Source: an uncultured Oscillospiraceae bacterium (lineage in GTDB: Bacteria > Bacillota > Clostridia > Oscillospirales > Ruminococcaceae). Taken from it: 64,000 nt of DNA. The notes under the pieces were generated by a model. That model was not told the DNA's origin. It saw only the letters and a list, made by a program, of their open reading frames with translations, and did not search any database. The stretch's first letter is position 1, and each line of letters begins with the position of its first letter. The DNA lies in contig UQGL01000010.1 of the NCBI GenBank assembly GCA_900540595.1, positions 5,356 through 69,355 on the forward strand, given 5' to 3'. This document shows positions 9,103-16,614 of the stretch, one piece after another. The position numbers and the translations under genes are program-made.

Positions 9103-9140
9103 ACGCACCGTGTCCGCTTTTGGATGCGGTGCGTCTTTTT
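9103..9140 (+). terminator. Terminator after phosphoglucomutase
   Basis: An 8-bp stem ACGCACCG/CGGTGCGT (9103-9110 with 9127-9134), followed by CTTTTTG. Confidence 0.75.
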
Positions 9141-9169
9141 GTTTATCCTGACGGCAAACGGGAAAAGCC

Positions 9170-9325
9170 CCTCCGGGCATCGCTGGCGCTCGACCACCTC
9201 CCCAGAATGGGGAGGCATCCTCGCGGGCACTGCCCGCGTAAAAAGGCGCCCCTTTCAGGGGAGCTGGCCGAGCTTGCGAGGCCTGAGGGACTTTGGCGGC
9301 TCTCCGCCACCGCGCACTTTCCCTA
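9170..9325. repeat. Composite intergenic palindromic repeat
   Basis: A string of GC-rich hairpins: CCTCCCC/GGGGAGG, GCGGGCACTGCCCGC, and GCCCCTTTCAGGGG, then GAGCTGGCCGAGC and CCTGAGGG. It contains no gene, and most of the 349-bp gap 9082-9430 is this element. The parts resemble the two elements at 38254 and 39707, but it is a different arrangement. Confidence 0.55.
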
Positions 9326-9358
9326 AAAACTCCCCGCAAAATTCGTCGCCTACGCTAC

Positions 9359-9412
9359 TTGATAATGAAATTCTACACTTGTAGAATAAAACTATCCTCT
9401 ACATCTGTAGAA
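9359..9412 (+). promoter_or_regulatory. Promoter with two BlaI/MecI-type operators
   Basis: A sigma-A-like promoter, TTGATA (9359-9364), 17-nt spacer, TAGAAT (9382-9387), is overlapped by the 16-bp perfect palindrome TTCTACACTTGTAGAA (9371-9386). A second copy, CTCTACATCTGTAGAA, lies at 9397-9412. Both contain TACA-N2-TGTA, the published core of BlaI/MecI operators. The first operator covers the -10 and the second covers the start region, the classical two-operator arrangement of bla/mec regulons. No intact blaI gene is in the window. Confidence 0.8.
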
Positions 9413-9430
9413 TAAAAAGGGGGCTTACCT

Positions 9431-10591
9431 GTGTATCAAGCTGTTTTTATCGCCTACTTAACACAAGGCCTGCTGCTCGGTCTGGCCGCGCTGGTGCTGC
9501 TGGCTGCCGCGCTCAGGCTGCAAAAGCGGTACGGCCCGCAGTGTTTCTGCCGGCTGTGGACCAAACTGGCTGTGCTGGCCCTGACCGTCTGCTGCGCGGG
9601 CGGTATGGTGGCCTGCAAGACGGTGGAACCGCTCCCGGAGGAACCAACAACCGCCGTGTCGGCACCGTCCGAAACGGACACCCCCGTTGTGACACCGGAG
9701 CCGCCGCCTGTTTCGATGGAGGCGGGGGCCACAGCCGTTCGCCGCGGTGCGGACTTCCTTTGGAGCGAGTACCTGATCGACGGAAACGGCTACTACCACC
9801 ACAGCGGTGCGTGCGGCCTTGTGGAGCCTGCAGATTACGACAGCGAAGAAATCGCCGCTCTGCTGGATGCACCGCGCACGGACGGCACGAACTGGCGTGA
9901 CTATCTGAACGATGGCAAGGGCGCGCTGGTCAAGGCAACCTTTGAGGTCGAACTTTCGCCCGAGGCATGGTATAGGGGGCCGCAATATGGAGAGGGGCGT
10001 TTCCATGTTTATCTGATTGTGCCGTTCGATGAAGCGCAGCCCTGTGAGGTCATCAGCGGCTGGCAGTCGGCCAACGATCCGAATCAATCGGCTCATTTTG
10101 AGATCCTGCCCATGGCGCGGGAGTTGGATCTAACCAACAACCAGTACCGCATGCTGCTGCACCAGTGCAACACGCTGGCACAGGCGGGGGCGCGGGACTT
10201 TGGCAACCCCGGCGACTGGCCGCAGGATGAGTTGGAAACCTACCTCTATTATCGCAGCCGGTATTACAGCGGTCAGGCGGACGCCCTGCTGATGCTGAAT
10301 ACGGATTTCAGCGATACAATGGACTGGAACCGCCTGCCGGTCTATCTGACCTATGACGAACTGAACGCGCTGGACTTTTCGGAACCAAAGACAGCCGCCA
10401 TACCGGGCTTCCCATCGCCGGAAAGCCTCGAAAGCGATGACCCCGGCGTCTGGAGCTTTACACGAGAGGGTGCGTATCTGTTTGCCGAGTGGCCGGGTGT
10501 ACAGGAATATGTATTCAATGTCTACAACGGTGACGCCAAATTGGAATTTGATGCCCGCACCGTTTGCGTGTCGGGCCGCAGCCTGTCTTAA
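9431..10591 (+). CDS. Membrane-anchored protein of a decayed BlaR1-like module; no protease domain
   Basis: A 386-residue protein starting at GTG (9431) behind AAGGGGG. It has two hydrophobic helices at about residues 6-28 and 44-61, separated by a short basic loop, then a Pro/Thr-rich linker and an extracytoplasmic domain I do not recognise (DFLWSEYLIDGNGYYHH, LVEPADYDSEEI). The N-terminus and the BlaI-type operators suggest descent from a BlaR1/MecR1-type sensor. The HEXXH metalloprotease motif and two of the four usual transmembrane helices are absent. It is followed in frame by a BlaI C-terminal remnant. An alternative is an unrelated lipoprotein-like protein recruited to a bla promoter. 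Confidence 0.5.
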   Translation: MYQAVFIAYLTQGLLLGLAALVLLAAALRLQKRYGPQCFCRLWTKLAVLALTVCCAGGMVACKTVEPLPEEPTTAVSAPSETDTPVVTPEPPPVSMEAGATAVRRGADFLWSEYLIDGNGYYHHSGACGLVEPADYDSEEIAALLDAPRTDGTNWRDYLNDGKGALVKATFEVELSPEAWYRGPQYGEGRFHVYLIVPFDEAQPCEVISGWQSANDPNQSAHFEILPMARELDLTNNQYRMLLHQCNTLAQAGARDFGNPGDWPQDELETYLYYRSRYYSGQADALLMLNTDFSDTMDWNRLPVYLTYDELNALDFSEPKTAAIPGFPSPESLESDDPGVWSFTREGAYLFAEWPGVQEYVFNVYNGDAKLEFDARTVCVSGRSLS

Positions 10592-10603
10592 AAAGGAGTC
10601 GCT

Positions 10604-10774
10604 CTGACGCGGAACGAGTATCTGCCCGCCGAGAGCAAAAGCGTGTGGCACCGCCTGTTCGGCGGCAGCCCCCGCAGCTTTGTAGCCGCCCTTGCCGAAA
10701 CCGATACCCTCACCGATGCCGACATCGACGAGTTGGCGGCATATCTGGAGGAACTGAAAAAAGAACGAAAATAG
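10604..10774 (+). pseudogene. Truncated BlaI/MecI-family repressor (C-terminal dimerisation region only)
   Basis: An open frame of 56 codons from a CTG at 10604 to TAG at 10774. It reads KSVWHRLFGGSPRSFVAAL, then ETDTLTDADIDELAAYLEEL, which matches the C-terminal dimerisation half of BlaI/MecI/CopY repressors (FFGGS-x-SF motif and an acidic final helix). The winged-helix DNA-binding half is missing and no ATG or GTG occurs at the fragment's start. AAAAGGAG lies 5 bases before the CTG, so it may still be translated. It is in the same frame as the preceding gene, separated by that gene's stop. Could be a fossil or a mini-protein able to dimerise with a BlaI encoded elsewhere. Confidence 0.7.
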
Positions 10775-10784
10775 AGTAAAATTT

Positions 10785-10863
10785 GTAGGGGCGAGCATTG
10801 CTCGCCCGCAAATGTCCCGGTCTCTGCATGGTTCCAGGGTCGATGACGAGCATCGATCCCTAC
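10785..10863. repeat. GTAGGGGCG double-hairpin repeat, copy 1 of a tandem pair
   Basis: Starts GTAGGGGCGAGC and ends CCCTAC. The left hairpin is GGGCGAGCATTGCTCGCCC; the right is GGTCGATG/CATCGATCC. It directly abuts the next copy at 10867. Confidence 0.75.
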
Positions 10864-10866
10864 AGC

Positions 10867-10943
10867 GTAGGGGCGGATTCTATATCCGCCCGGGAGCCTT
10901 GCTGGTTGCACCGGCTTTGCGGGCGGGCACTGCCCGCCCCTAC
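10867..10943. repeat. GTAGGGGCG double-hairpin repeat, copy 2 of the tandem pair
   Basis: Left hairpin GGGCGGATTCTATATCCGCCC; right hairpin GGGCGGGCACTGCCCGCCC; closes with CCCCTAC. The outer ends GTAGGGGC/GCCCCTAC are inverted repeats. Confidence 0.8.
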
Positions 10944-10973
10944 TTGCAATCCTCCCTCGACTTGTAGTATAAT
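10944..10973 (+). promoter_or_regulatory. Promoter of the PHP gene
   Basis: TTGCAA (10944-10949), 18-nt spacer, TATAAT (10968-10973). The -35 begins at the first base after the repeat copy ending at 10943. Confidence 0.6.
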
Positions 10974-11016
10974 AATATGTCCCATAGTATCCACATTCGC
11001 AAGTGAGGTGACGCTT

Positions 11017-11883
11017 ATGCCCGGTGACCTGCATACACATACGACATTTTCCGATGGCTCTACCCCGGCGGACAAGCTGCCGTTTCTGGCGGCCTGCGCG
11101 GGAATGACGCATCTGGCAATCTCTGACCACGATTCCATCCAGAGTGTGCGCTATGCCCACGACCATCCGCTGCAGAACGGCGTCCACCTCATCCCGGCCA
11201 CCGAGCTGACCGCCTACGACTATGAGCGCGCCCACCGCGTGCATTTGCTCTGCTATTGGCCGGACGACTGCGCCGCACTGGCGGACTTTTCCGCCATGAT
11301 GGCGGAGCGCCGTCTGACCGCCATGCTGCAGAGCTGCAAGGAGCTGGAGGCGATCTGCCCGCAGTTTTGCACCGAGGAGGCGCTTGCCCTTGCGAAGGAC
11401 AGCGGTACGCTGTTCAAGGCCCATGTCATGCGGGTGCTGTGGCAGTACGGCTTGGCGGACGGCATGTACAATACCGTCTATAAGTCGCTGTTCGGGCTGA
11501 AGCCTGTGCGCGGGCGCATCCTGCACACGCCGCGGTATGAGCCGGTCGACACGGTGCTGGATGTCATCAAGGCAAGCCGCGCGGTGGTCGTGCTGGCACA
11601 CCCCAGCGTCTACCACAGCATGGAGCTTGCGCGGGAGCTGATCGCCGCCGGGCGGTTGGACGGTGTGGAGATCGACCACCCCCGCAACACGCCGGGGGAC
11701 AAGGCCGAGCTTGCCCGCCTGGCAAAAGAAAACGGATTGATCGTTACCGGCGGCACGGACTACCACGGCATCAACACCGTGACCCCGCGCCCGGTGGGAG
11801 CATTCTCCACCAGTGACGAAATGATTGCGCGCATCGGCGATATTGCCAAGGCGCGCAAATCGACCTACAAGAGAAAAAAATAA
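11017..11883 (+). CDS. PHP domain phosphoesterase
   Basis: A 288-residue PHP-family metal-dependent phosphohydrolase of the TrpH/YciV type. These act on 3',5'-nucleoside bisphosphates or similar phosphoesters. Metal-binding motifs: HTHTTFSDG (6-14), ISDHDS, AHPSVYHS and the C-terminal GGTDYHG. The start MPGDLHTHT at 11017 has GTGAGGTG about 6 bases upstream. A reading from 10798 would translate the repeats and is rejected. Followed 12 bp later by the TSCPD protein, probably on one transcript. The exact substrate is an inference. Confidence 0.85.
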   Translation: MPGDLHTHTTFSDGSTPADKLPFLAACAGMTHLAISDHDSIQSVRYAHDHPLQNGVHLIPATELTAYDYERAHRVHLLCYWPDDCAALADFSAMMAERRLTAMLQSCKELEAICPQFCTEEALALAKDSGTLFKAHVMRVLWQYGLADGMYNTVYKSLFGLKPVRGRILHTPRYEPVDTVLDVIKASRAVVVLAHPSVYHSMELARELIAAGRLDGVEIDHPRNTPGDKAELARLAKENGLIVTGGTDYHGINTVTPRPVGAFSTSDEMIARIGDIAKARKSTYKRKK

Positions 11884-11895
11884 GGAGCAAATAAA

Positions 11896-12153
11896 ATGAC
11901 ATACACCTACAACAATAAAGGCACCTGTTCCGTCCGCACCATCGTTGAGCTGAACGATGACCACACCATCAAGAGCGTTCAGGTCATGGGCGGCTGTGAC
12001 GGCAACCTGAAGGGCATCGCCAAGCTGCTGCCCGGCATGAAGGCCGAGGACGCCATTGCCCGCATGGAGGGCACGACCTGCGGCCGCAAGCCCACCAGCT
12101 GCCCCGACCAGATCGCTCAGGCGCTCAAGGGCGCGCTGGCGGAGATGGGCTGA
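11896..12153 (+). CDS. TSCPD domain protein (TIGR03905 type)
   Basis: An 85-residue cytoplasmic protein with the name-giving TSCPDQIAQAL near the C-terminus. It has two other conserved Cys-containing motifs, VMGGCDGNLKGI and GTTCGRKP. The domain also forms the C-terminus of some adenosylcobalamin-dependent ribonucleotide reductases; as a stand-alone protein its function is unknown. AAGGAG precedes the ATG. Confidence 0.85.
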   Translation: MTYTYNNKGTCSVRTIVELNDDHTIKSVQVMGGCDGNLKGIAKLLPGMKAEDAIARMEGTTCGRKPTSCPDQIAQALKGALAEMG

Positions 12154-12162
12154 TAAAGGTCC

Positions 12163-12241
12163 GTAGGGGCGGATTCCATATCCGCCCGGGCCGTCTGCGG
12201 CAGCCGCACACCTTGCGGGCGCATATAGAATGCGCCCCTAC
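12163..12241. repeat. GTAGGGGCG double-hairpin repeat
   Basis: GTAGGGGCGGATTC..ATCCGCCC on the left, a CTGCGGCAGCCGCA centre, and GGGCGCATATAGAATGCGCC ending CCCTAC on the right. Fills the gap between the TSCPD and FkbH genes. Confidence 0.8.
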
Positions 12242-12281
12242 ATTTTGCCCACAAGGCTTATTACTATAAAAGGAGCTTCCC

Positions 12282-14060
12282 ATGGACTGCTTCCAGTATC
12301 CGCTTGATACCGAGACCCTGCTGCGCAAAAAGCGCAGACTGCGCCGCGAGCTGCTGGCCCAGAACCCGCACCCGCTGCACAAAAAAATCGCCATCCTCGG
12401 CGGCTCTACCACCAATGAGGTGGCCGACCAGCTGGGGCTGTTTCTGCTGCAGTACGGCATCGAAGCGGAATTTTACCAAAGTGAATACGCCCAATACTGG
12501 CAGGATGCCATGTTCGGCACGCCGGAGCTGGACGAGTTCCACCCGGATGTTATCTATATCCACACAAGCTGGCGCAACCTGACCGCGCTGCCCACGACTG
12601 CCGACAGCGAGGCAGACATTGACGCCATGCTGGACGAGCAGTATGCTCACTTTGAAACCATGTGGCAGGCGCTGGAGCAGAAATTTGCCTGCCCGGTCAT
12701 CCAGAACAACTTTGACCGGCCCAACTACCGCCTGATGGGCAACCGCGACATCTGGGACCCCCACGGCCGCTCCAACTTTATCAGCCGCCTGAACCAGCGG
12801 TTCTATGCCTACGCGGCCGCACATGAGCATTTTTATATCAATGACATCGACTATCTGTCGGCGGACTACGGCCTGACCGCATGGGGCGATGCCTTCTTCT
12901 GGCATATGTACAAATATGCCATGTGTCTGGACGCGATCCCGTCACTGGCCAACAGCGTGGCCAATATCATCAAGTCTTTGTACGGCCGCAACAAAAAGGC
13001 GCTGGTCCTCGATCTGGACAATACGCTCTGGGGCGGCATTGTGGGGGACGATGGTGTGGACGGCCTTGCCATCGGCCCCGAGGTGCCGGAGGGGCAGGTC
13101 TTTGCCGAGTTCCAAAGCTACTGCAAGGCGCTGAAATCCATCGGTGTGATTCTGGCGGTCGATTCCAAAAATGAGGAGGCCAACGCGATTGCAGGCCTCA
13201 ACCACCCGGACGGCGTGCTGCGTCCCGATGATTTTGTCGCTATCAAGGCCAACTGGGAGCCGAAGGATCTCAATCTGAAGGCAATCGCCGCAGAACTGAG
13301 CCTTGGTGCGGACAGCTTCGTCTTTGCCGATGACAACCCGGCTGAGCGCGCCATCGTGGCTGCGCAGGTGCCGGGCGTGGCGGTGCCCGCGCTCGACGGT
13401 GCCGAGAACTATATCAAGACGCTGGACCACGGCGGTTATTTTGAGGTCACGGCTCTCTCTAAAGAGGATCTGAAAAAGACCGAGCTTTACCACCAGAATG
13501 CCGAGCGGGCCAAAGCACAGGCGGCCTTTACCGATTACGGCCAATATCTGGACAGTCTGGAGATGACGGCCACGATCCACGGCTTTGAGCCGCTTTACAT
13601 CCAGCGCATCGCCCAGCTGACCAACAAATCCAACCAGTTCAACCTCACAACGCTGCGCTGCAGCGAGGATGACATCCGCGCAATGGCGGCGGATGCCGAT
13701 GCGCTCTGCCTGTGCGGCAAGCTGGTGGATAAATTCGGCGACAACGGCATTGTCACGGTGGTGGCGGGCAGGCGTCAGGGTGATCTGCTCGACCTGACGC
13801 TCTGGCTCATGAGCTGCCGCGTGCTTAAGCGCGGTATGGAGGATGCCATGATGGACACCCTCATGGCGCAGGCTGCCGTCGCCGGTGTGAAAACCGTTGT
13901 GGGCCACTATTACCCCACAGCCAAAAATGCTATGGTGCGTGATTTTTACGCACGGTTCGGCTTTGCCAAAACGGCAGAGGATGCCGAGGGCAACACCGAG
14001 TGGAGACTGGAGGTCTCCGGCTATGAGCCGAAGCACCCCCACATGAAGATCGAACGCTGA
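12282..14060 (+). CDS. HAD-IIIC family phosphatase / FkbH-like protein
   Basis: A 592-residue cytoplasmic protein. The N-terminal half is SGNH-like (ILGGSTTNEVADQ, then TSWRNL). The central HAD domain has LDLDNTLWGG, with the catalytic pair Asp244/Asp246. The C-terminal GNAT-like region contains VGHYYPTAKNAMVRDFYARFGF. FkbH enzymes dephosphorylate 1,3-bisphosphoglycerate while loading the glyceryl unit on an acyl carrier protein. No carrier protein gene is adjacent. AAAGGAG precedes the ATG. First of three genes (18-bp gaps) with an SGNH and an MBOAT protein, which points to acyl or glyceryl transfer to an exported polymer. Confidence 0.88.
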   Translation: MDCFQYPLDTETLLRKKRRLRRELLAQNPHPLHKKIAILGGSTTNEVADQLGLFLLQYGIEAEFYQSEYAQYWQDAMFGTPELDEFHPDVIYIHTSWRNLTALPTTADSEADIDAMLDEQYAHFETMWQALEQKFACPVIQNNFDRPNYRLMGNRDIWDPHGRSNFISRLNQRFYAYAAAHEHFYINDIDYLSADYGLTAWGDAFFWHMYKYAMCLDAIPSLANSVANIIKSLYGRNKKALVLDLDNTLWGGIVGDDGVDGLAIGPEVPEGQVFAEFQSYCKALKSIGVILAVDSKNEEANAIAGLNHPDGVLRPDDFVAIKANWEPKDLNLKAIAAELSLGADSFVFADDNPAERAIVAAQVPGVAVPALDGAENYIKTLDHGGYFEVTALSKEDLKKTELYHQNAERAKAQAAFTDYGQYLDSLEMTATIHGFEPLYIQRIAQLTNKSNQFNLTTLRCSEDDIRAMAADADALCLCGKLVDKFGDNGIVTVVAGRRQGDLLDLTLWLMSCRVLKRGMEDAMMDTLMAQAAVAGVKTVVGHYYPTAKNAMVRDFYARFGFAKTAEDAEGNTEWRLEVSGYEPKHPHMKIER

Positions 14061-14078
14061 TACGACAGGGAAGATGCT

Positions 14079-15176
14079 ATGAAACGAACCATCCTGCAAA
14101 AAGCGGCGGCTGCCGCGCTGTTTGTGCTGCTGACGGCGGCACTGCTGGCGGCTGCGGATTTTCTGCTGGTGGACGATGTACATTCCTACTCCCGGGTCAT
14201 GCTGCAGGAGCTGTATGCGGACGCGGGCAATATCGACACCCTGTTCCTCGGCTCGTCTCACTGCTACCGCAGCGTAGACCCGGCCGCTGTGGACGCAGCG
14301 CTCGGCACCCACAGCTTCAACGCCGGGTCGTCTCAGCAGCTGCCGGATGGCTCCTACTACATGCTGCGTGAGGCTGCTGCCGAAAACGACCTTAAAACGG
14401 TCTACCTTGAGATGTTCTACACCGGTTATAACGAGAGCCGGTCCGCCAATGTGCCGATGGCCTGCTACCTGCTTACAGACCACATGAGCGCTGCCTCCCC
14501 CAACCGGTATGAATACCTGTGGGAGATGGGCGGCCTTGCGGGCTTTGCCGACCTGCTGCTGCCGGCGCGGCACGGCATTGCCTCGCCAAGGGCGATGCCC
14601 GCCCTGTGGCGGGCCAAGCTGACGGACGGCTACGACCCGGGCAGCTATGCCTATGTCAGCTATCCCGACAGCGGGGAGGCCTACCGCGGCCGCGGCTTTG
14701 TCTACACGCAGGGTGTGCCGAAGGACGGCTTCGGCACGCTGCTGAACCTGGACGCCGATGCGCCGCTGTCCGACTTCGGCTGGGAGTATCTGAACAAAAT
14801 CGCGGATTTCTGCGAGGAAAACGGCATACGGCTCGTCCTCTTTACGGCGCCGCTGCCCAGTGGTTATCTGTATAACACCGACAATTATCAGTCCTATGTT
14901 GATGCCCTCAACACCTTCTGCGCGGCGCGGGACGGACTTGTCTACTGGGATTTCTCTCTCTGGCGCGACTGGGACACGCTGCACCTTACGGTGGGCGATT
15001 ATTCCGATGCGCACCACCTGAACGGTGCAGGTGCGGATAAATTTACCGCTGTTCTCTGTGATACTATCCGCCGCGATGCGGCAGGGGAGAATGTCGCCGA
15101 CCTGTTTTATGATACGGTCGAAGATAAGCTGACGCTGACGCCGGATGAATCCATCCTGATGAAGGATGTACACTGA
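14079..15176 (+). CDS. Membrane-anchored SGNH/DltD-like protein
   Basis: A 365-residue protein with an N-terminal transmembrane anchor (about 8-30) and an extracytoplasmic SGNH-hydrolase-like domain. The nucleophile block is FLGSSHCYRS (Ser59 or Ser60) and the late catalytic block is DAHH (Asp310, His313). The architecture resembles DltD and AlgX/AlgJ partners of MBOAT acyltransferases. It lies between the FkbH and MBOAT genes, 18 bp from each. Probably transfers or hydrolyses an acyl group outside the membrane; the acceptor is unknown. Confidence 0.75.
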   Translation: MKRTILQKAAAAALFVLLTAALLAAADFLLVDDVHSYSRVMLQELYADAGNIDTLFLGSSHCYRSVDPAAVDAALGTHSFNAGSSQQLPDGSYYMLREAAAENDLKTVYLEMFYTGYNESRSANVPMACYLLTDHMSAASPNRYEYLWEMGGLAGFADLLLPARHGIASPRAMPALWRAKLTDGYDPGSYAYVSYPDSGEAYRGRGFVYTQGVPKDGFGTLLNLDADAPLSDFGWEYLNKIADFCEENGIRLVLFTAPLPSGYLYNTDNYQSYVDALNTFCAARDGLVYWDFSLWRDWDTLHLTVGDYSDAHHLNGAGADKFTAVLCDTIRRDAAGENVADLFYDTVEDKLTLTPDESILMKDVH

Positions 15177-15194
15177 TACGAAGGAGGCCCCGCC

Positions 15195-16559
15195 ATGATT
15201 GCTGTGACATCACCCGGCTTTGTGCTGTTTGCAGCGCTGTTGGCGGGGCTTTGGTATGTCTGCCCGCCGCCGCGCCGCTGGCAGCTGATGCTGGGGGCAA
15301 ACCTTGTCTTTTATGCCGTGCTGTGCTGGCAGGTATTGCCGGTACTGCTGGCCTGCACCTTTCTGGTCTGGTGGTGCGGGCGCAGAACGGCCGCGAAGGG
15401 CACCTTTTATGCAGGGCTGGCGGCTGCGCTTTTTCCGCTGCTGCTGCTCAAATATCTGCCTGCGGCCTTCGGGTGGCAGGGCAAGCTGGCCAATGCGCTG
15501 GGCATCGGCTACTTTACGCTGCAGCTTATAAGCTATCTCTGTGATGTGCGCCGCGGCAAGCTTCTGCCGGAGGAACAGTATGCGCGGCTGCTGTGCTATG
15601 CCTCGTTTTTTCTTTCTATCACGCAGGGCCCCTTCAACCGCTACGACGAACTGATGCCCCAGATGGACCGCCCTGCACGATGGGACACCGCCCGCGTCTG
15701 GCGCGGCGTGCAGCGCAGCGCATGGGGATACTTCAAAAAGCTGGCGGTGGCTGACCGTGCCGCGGTTGTGGTAGATGCGGTGTTTGCGAACCCCGCCGCC
15801 TATGACCGCACCCAGCTTTTGCTGGGGTCTGTGCTGTTTACAGTGCAGCTCTACGCGGATTTCTCCGGCTATACGGACATCGTTCTCGGCGTCGGTGAGG
15901 TGCTGGGCCTGACGCTGCCCGAAAACTTCCGCCAGCCCTTCTTTGCGGATTCAGTCAAGGATATCTGGGCGCGGTGGCATATCAGCCTCTCCCGCTGGCT
16001 GCGGGATTATGTCTATATCCCGCTGGGCGGCAGCCGCTGCACCAAAGCACAAAAGGACCGCAACCTGCTGCTTACCTTTTTGGTCAGCGGCCTGTGGCAC
16101 GGTGCAGGGTGGACCTACCTTGTCTGGGGCGGGCTGCACGGCCTGTGTCAGGCGGCGGAAAATCACCTCCCGCCTCGGCGCGGTGGGCGTATCCGGCATG
16201 CCTTGCGCATGGCAGGGGCTTTCGGTGTTCTGGTGGGGGCGTTTGTCATCTTCCGCGCCAGCAGTCTTGGCAATGCCGCACAGATCTTCCGCGGCATACT
16301 CTGCAACGGCGGGCATGCTGTGTTCAGCAACTATTGGGAGCTGGGCCTGACCAGCATGCAGGAGCAGCTGACTCTCTACGCGGGCATTGTCTGTCTGTTG
16401 GCGGTGGATATGCTGCATGAGCGCGGTATCTCGCTGCGGGAAAAAATCGCCGCGCTGCCCGTTCCGGCCCGCTGGGCGGTTTATGAGGCAGCTGTTTTTG
16501 CCTTTCTCTTTATGGGGCGCTTCCTCGGCGGCGGCAGCTTCCTTTATGCAAGATTTTGA
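15195..16559 (+). CDS. MBOAT family membrane O-acyltransferase
   Basis: A 454-residue polytopic protein of about ten hydrophobic segments, in the DltB/AlgI-like MBOAT family. Family motifs: RWHISLSRWLRDYVYIPLGG, and the catalytic region LWHGAGWTYLVWGGLHG with His302 and His315. AAGGAGG precedes the ATG. MBOAT proteins move acyl groups from a cytoplasmic donor to an exported acceptor; with the two upstream genes it forms a complete donor/transfer/partner set except for a carrier protein. Ends at a strong bidirectional terminator. Confidence 0.9.
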   Translation: MIAVTSPGFVLFAALLAGLWYVCPPPRRWQLMLGANLVFYAVLCWQVLPVLLACTFLVWWCGRRTAAKGTFYAGLAAALFPLLLLKYLPAAFGWQGKLANALGIGYFTLQLISYLCDVRRGKLLPEEQYARLLCYASFFLSITQGPFNRYDELMPQMDRPARWDTARVWRGVQRSAWGYFKKLAVADRAAVVVDAVFANPAAYDRTQLLLGSVLFTVQLYADFSGYTDIVLGVGEVLGLTLPENFRQPFFADSVKDIWARWHISLSRWLRDYVYIPLGGSRCTKAQKDRNLLLTFLVSGLWHGAGWTYLVWGGLHGLCQAAENHLPPRRGGRIRHALRMAGAFGVLVGAFVIFRASSLGNAAQIFRGILCNGGHAVFSNYWELGLTSMQEQLTLYAGIVCLLAVDMLHERGISLREKIAALPVPARWAVYEAAVFAFLFMGRFLGGGSFLYARF

Positions 16560-16576
16560 CGATACGGCAATAAAAT

Positions 16577-16613
16577 AAAAGGATGCGAACCGCAGCGGTT
16601 CGCATCCTTTTTG
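16577..16613. terminator. Bidirectional terminator between the MBOAT and dnaI-like genes
   Basis: A 12-bp perfect stem GGATGCGAACCG/CGGTTCGCATCC (16581-16592 with 16596-16607), flanked by AAAA and TTTTT. It works for both converging operons. Confidence 0.85.
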
Positions 16614-16614
16614 T

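Noticed and set aside
10798..11016. N-terminal extension of the PHP protein
   Set aside because: It would translate the tandem GTAGGGGC repeats; the PHP motif and ribosome site support the start at 11017.
12942..15173. 743-residue minus-strand frame
   Set aside because: Antisense to the FkbH and SGNH genes, no start signals.
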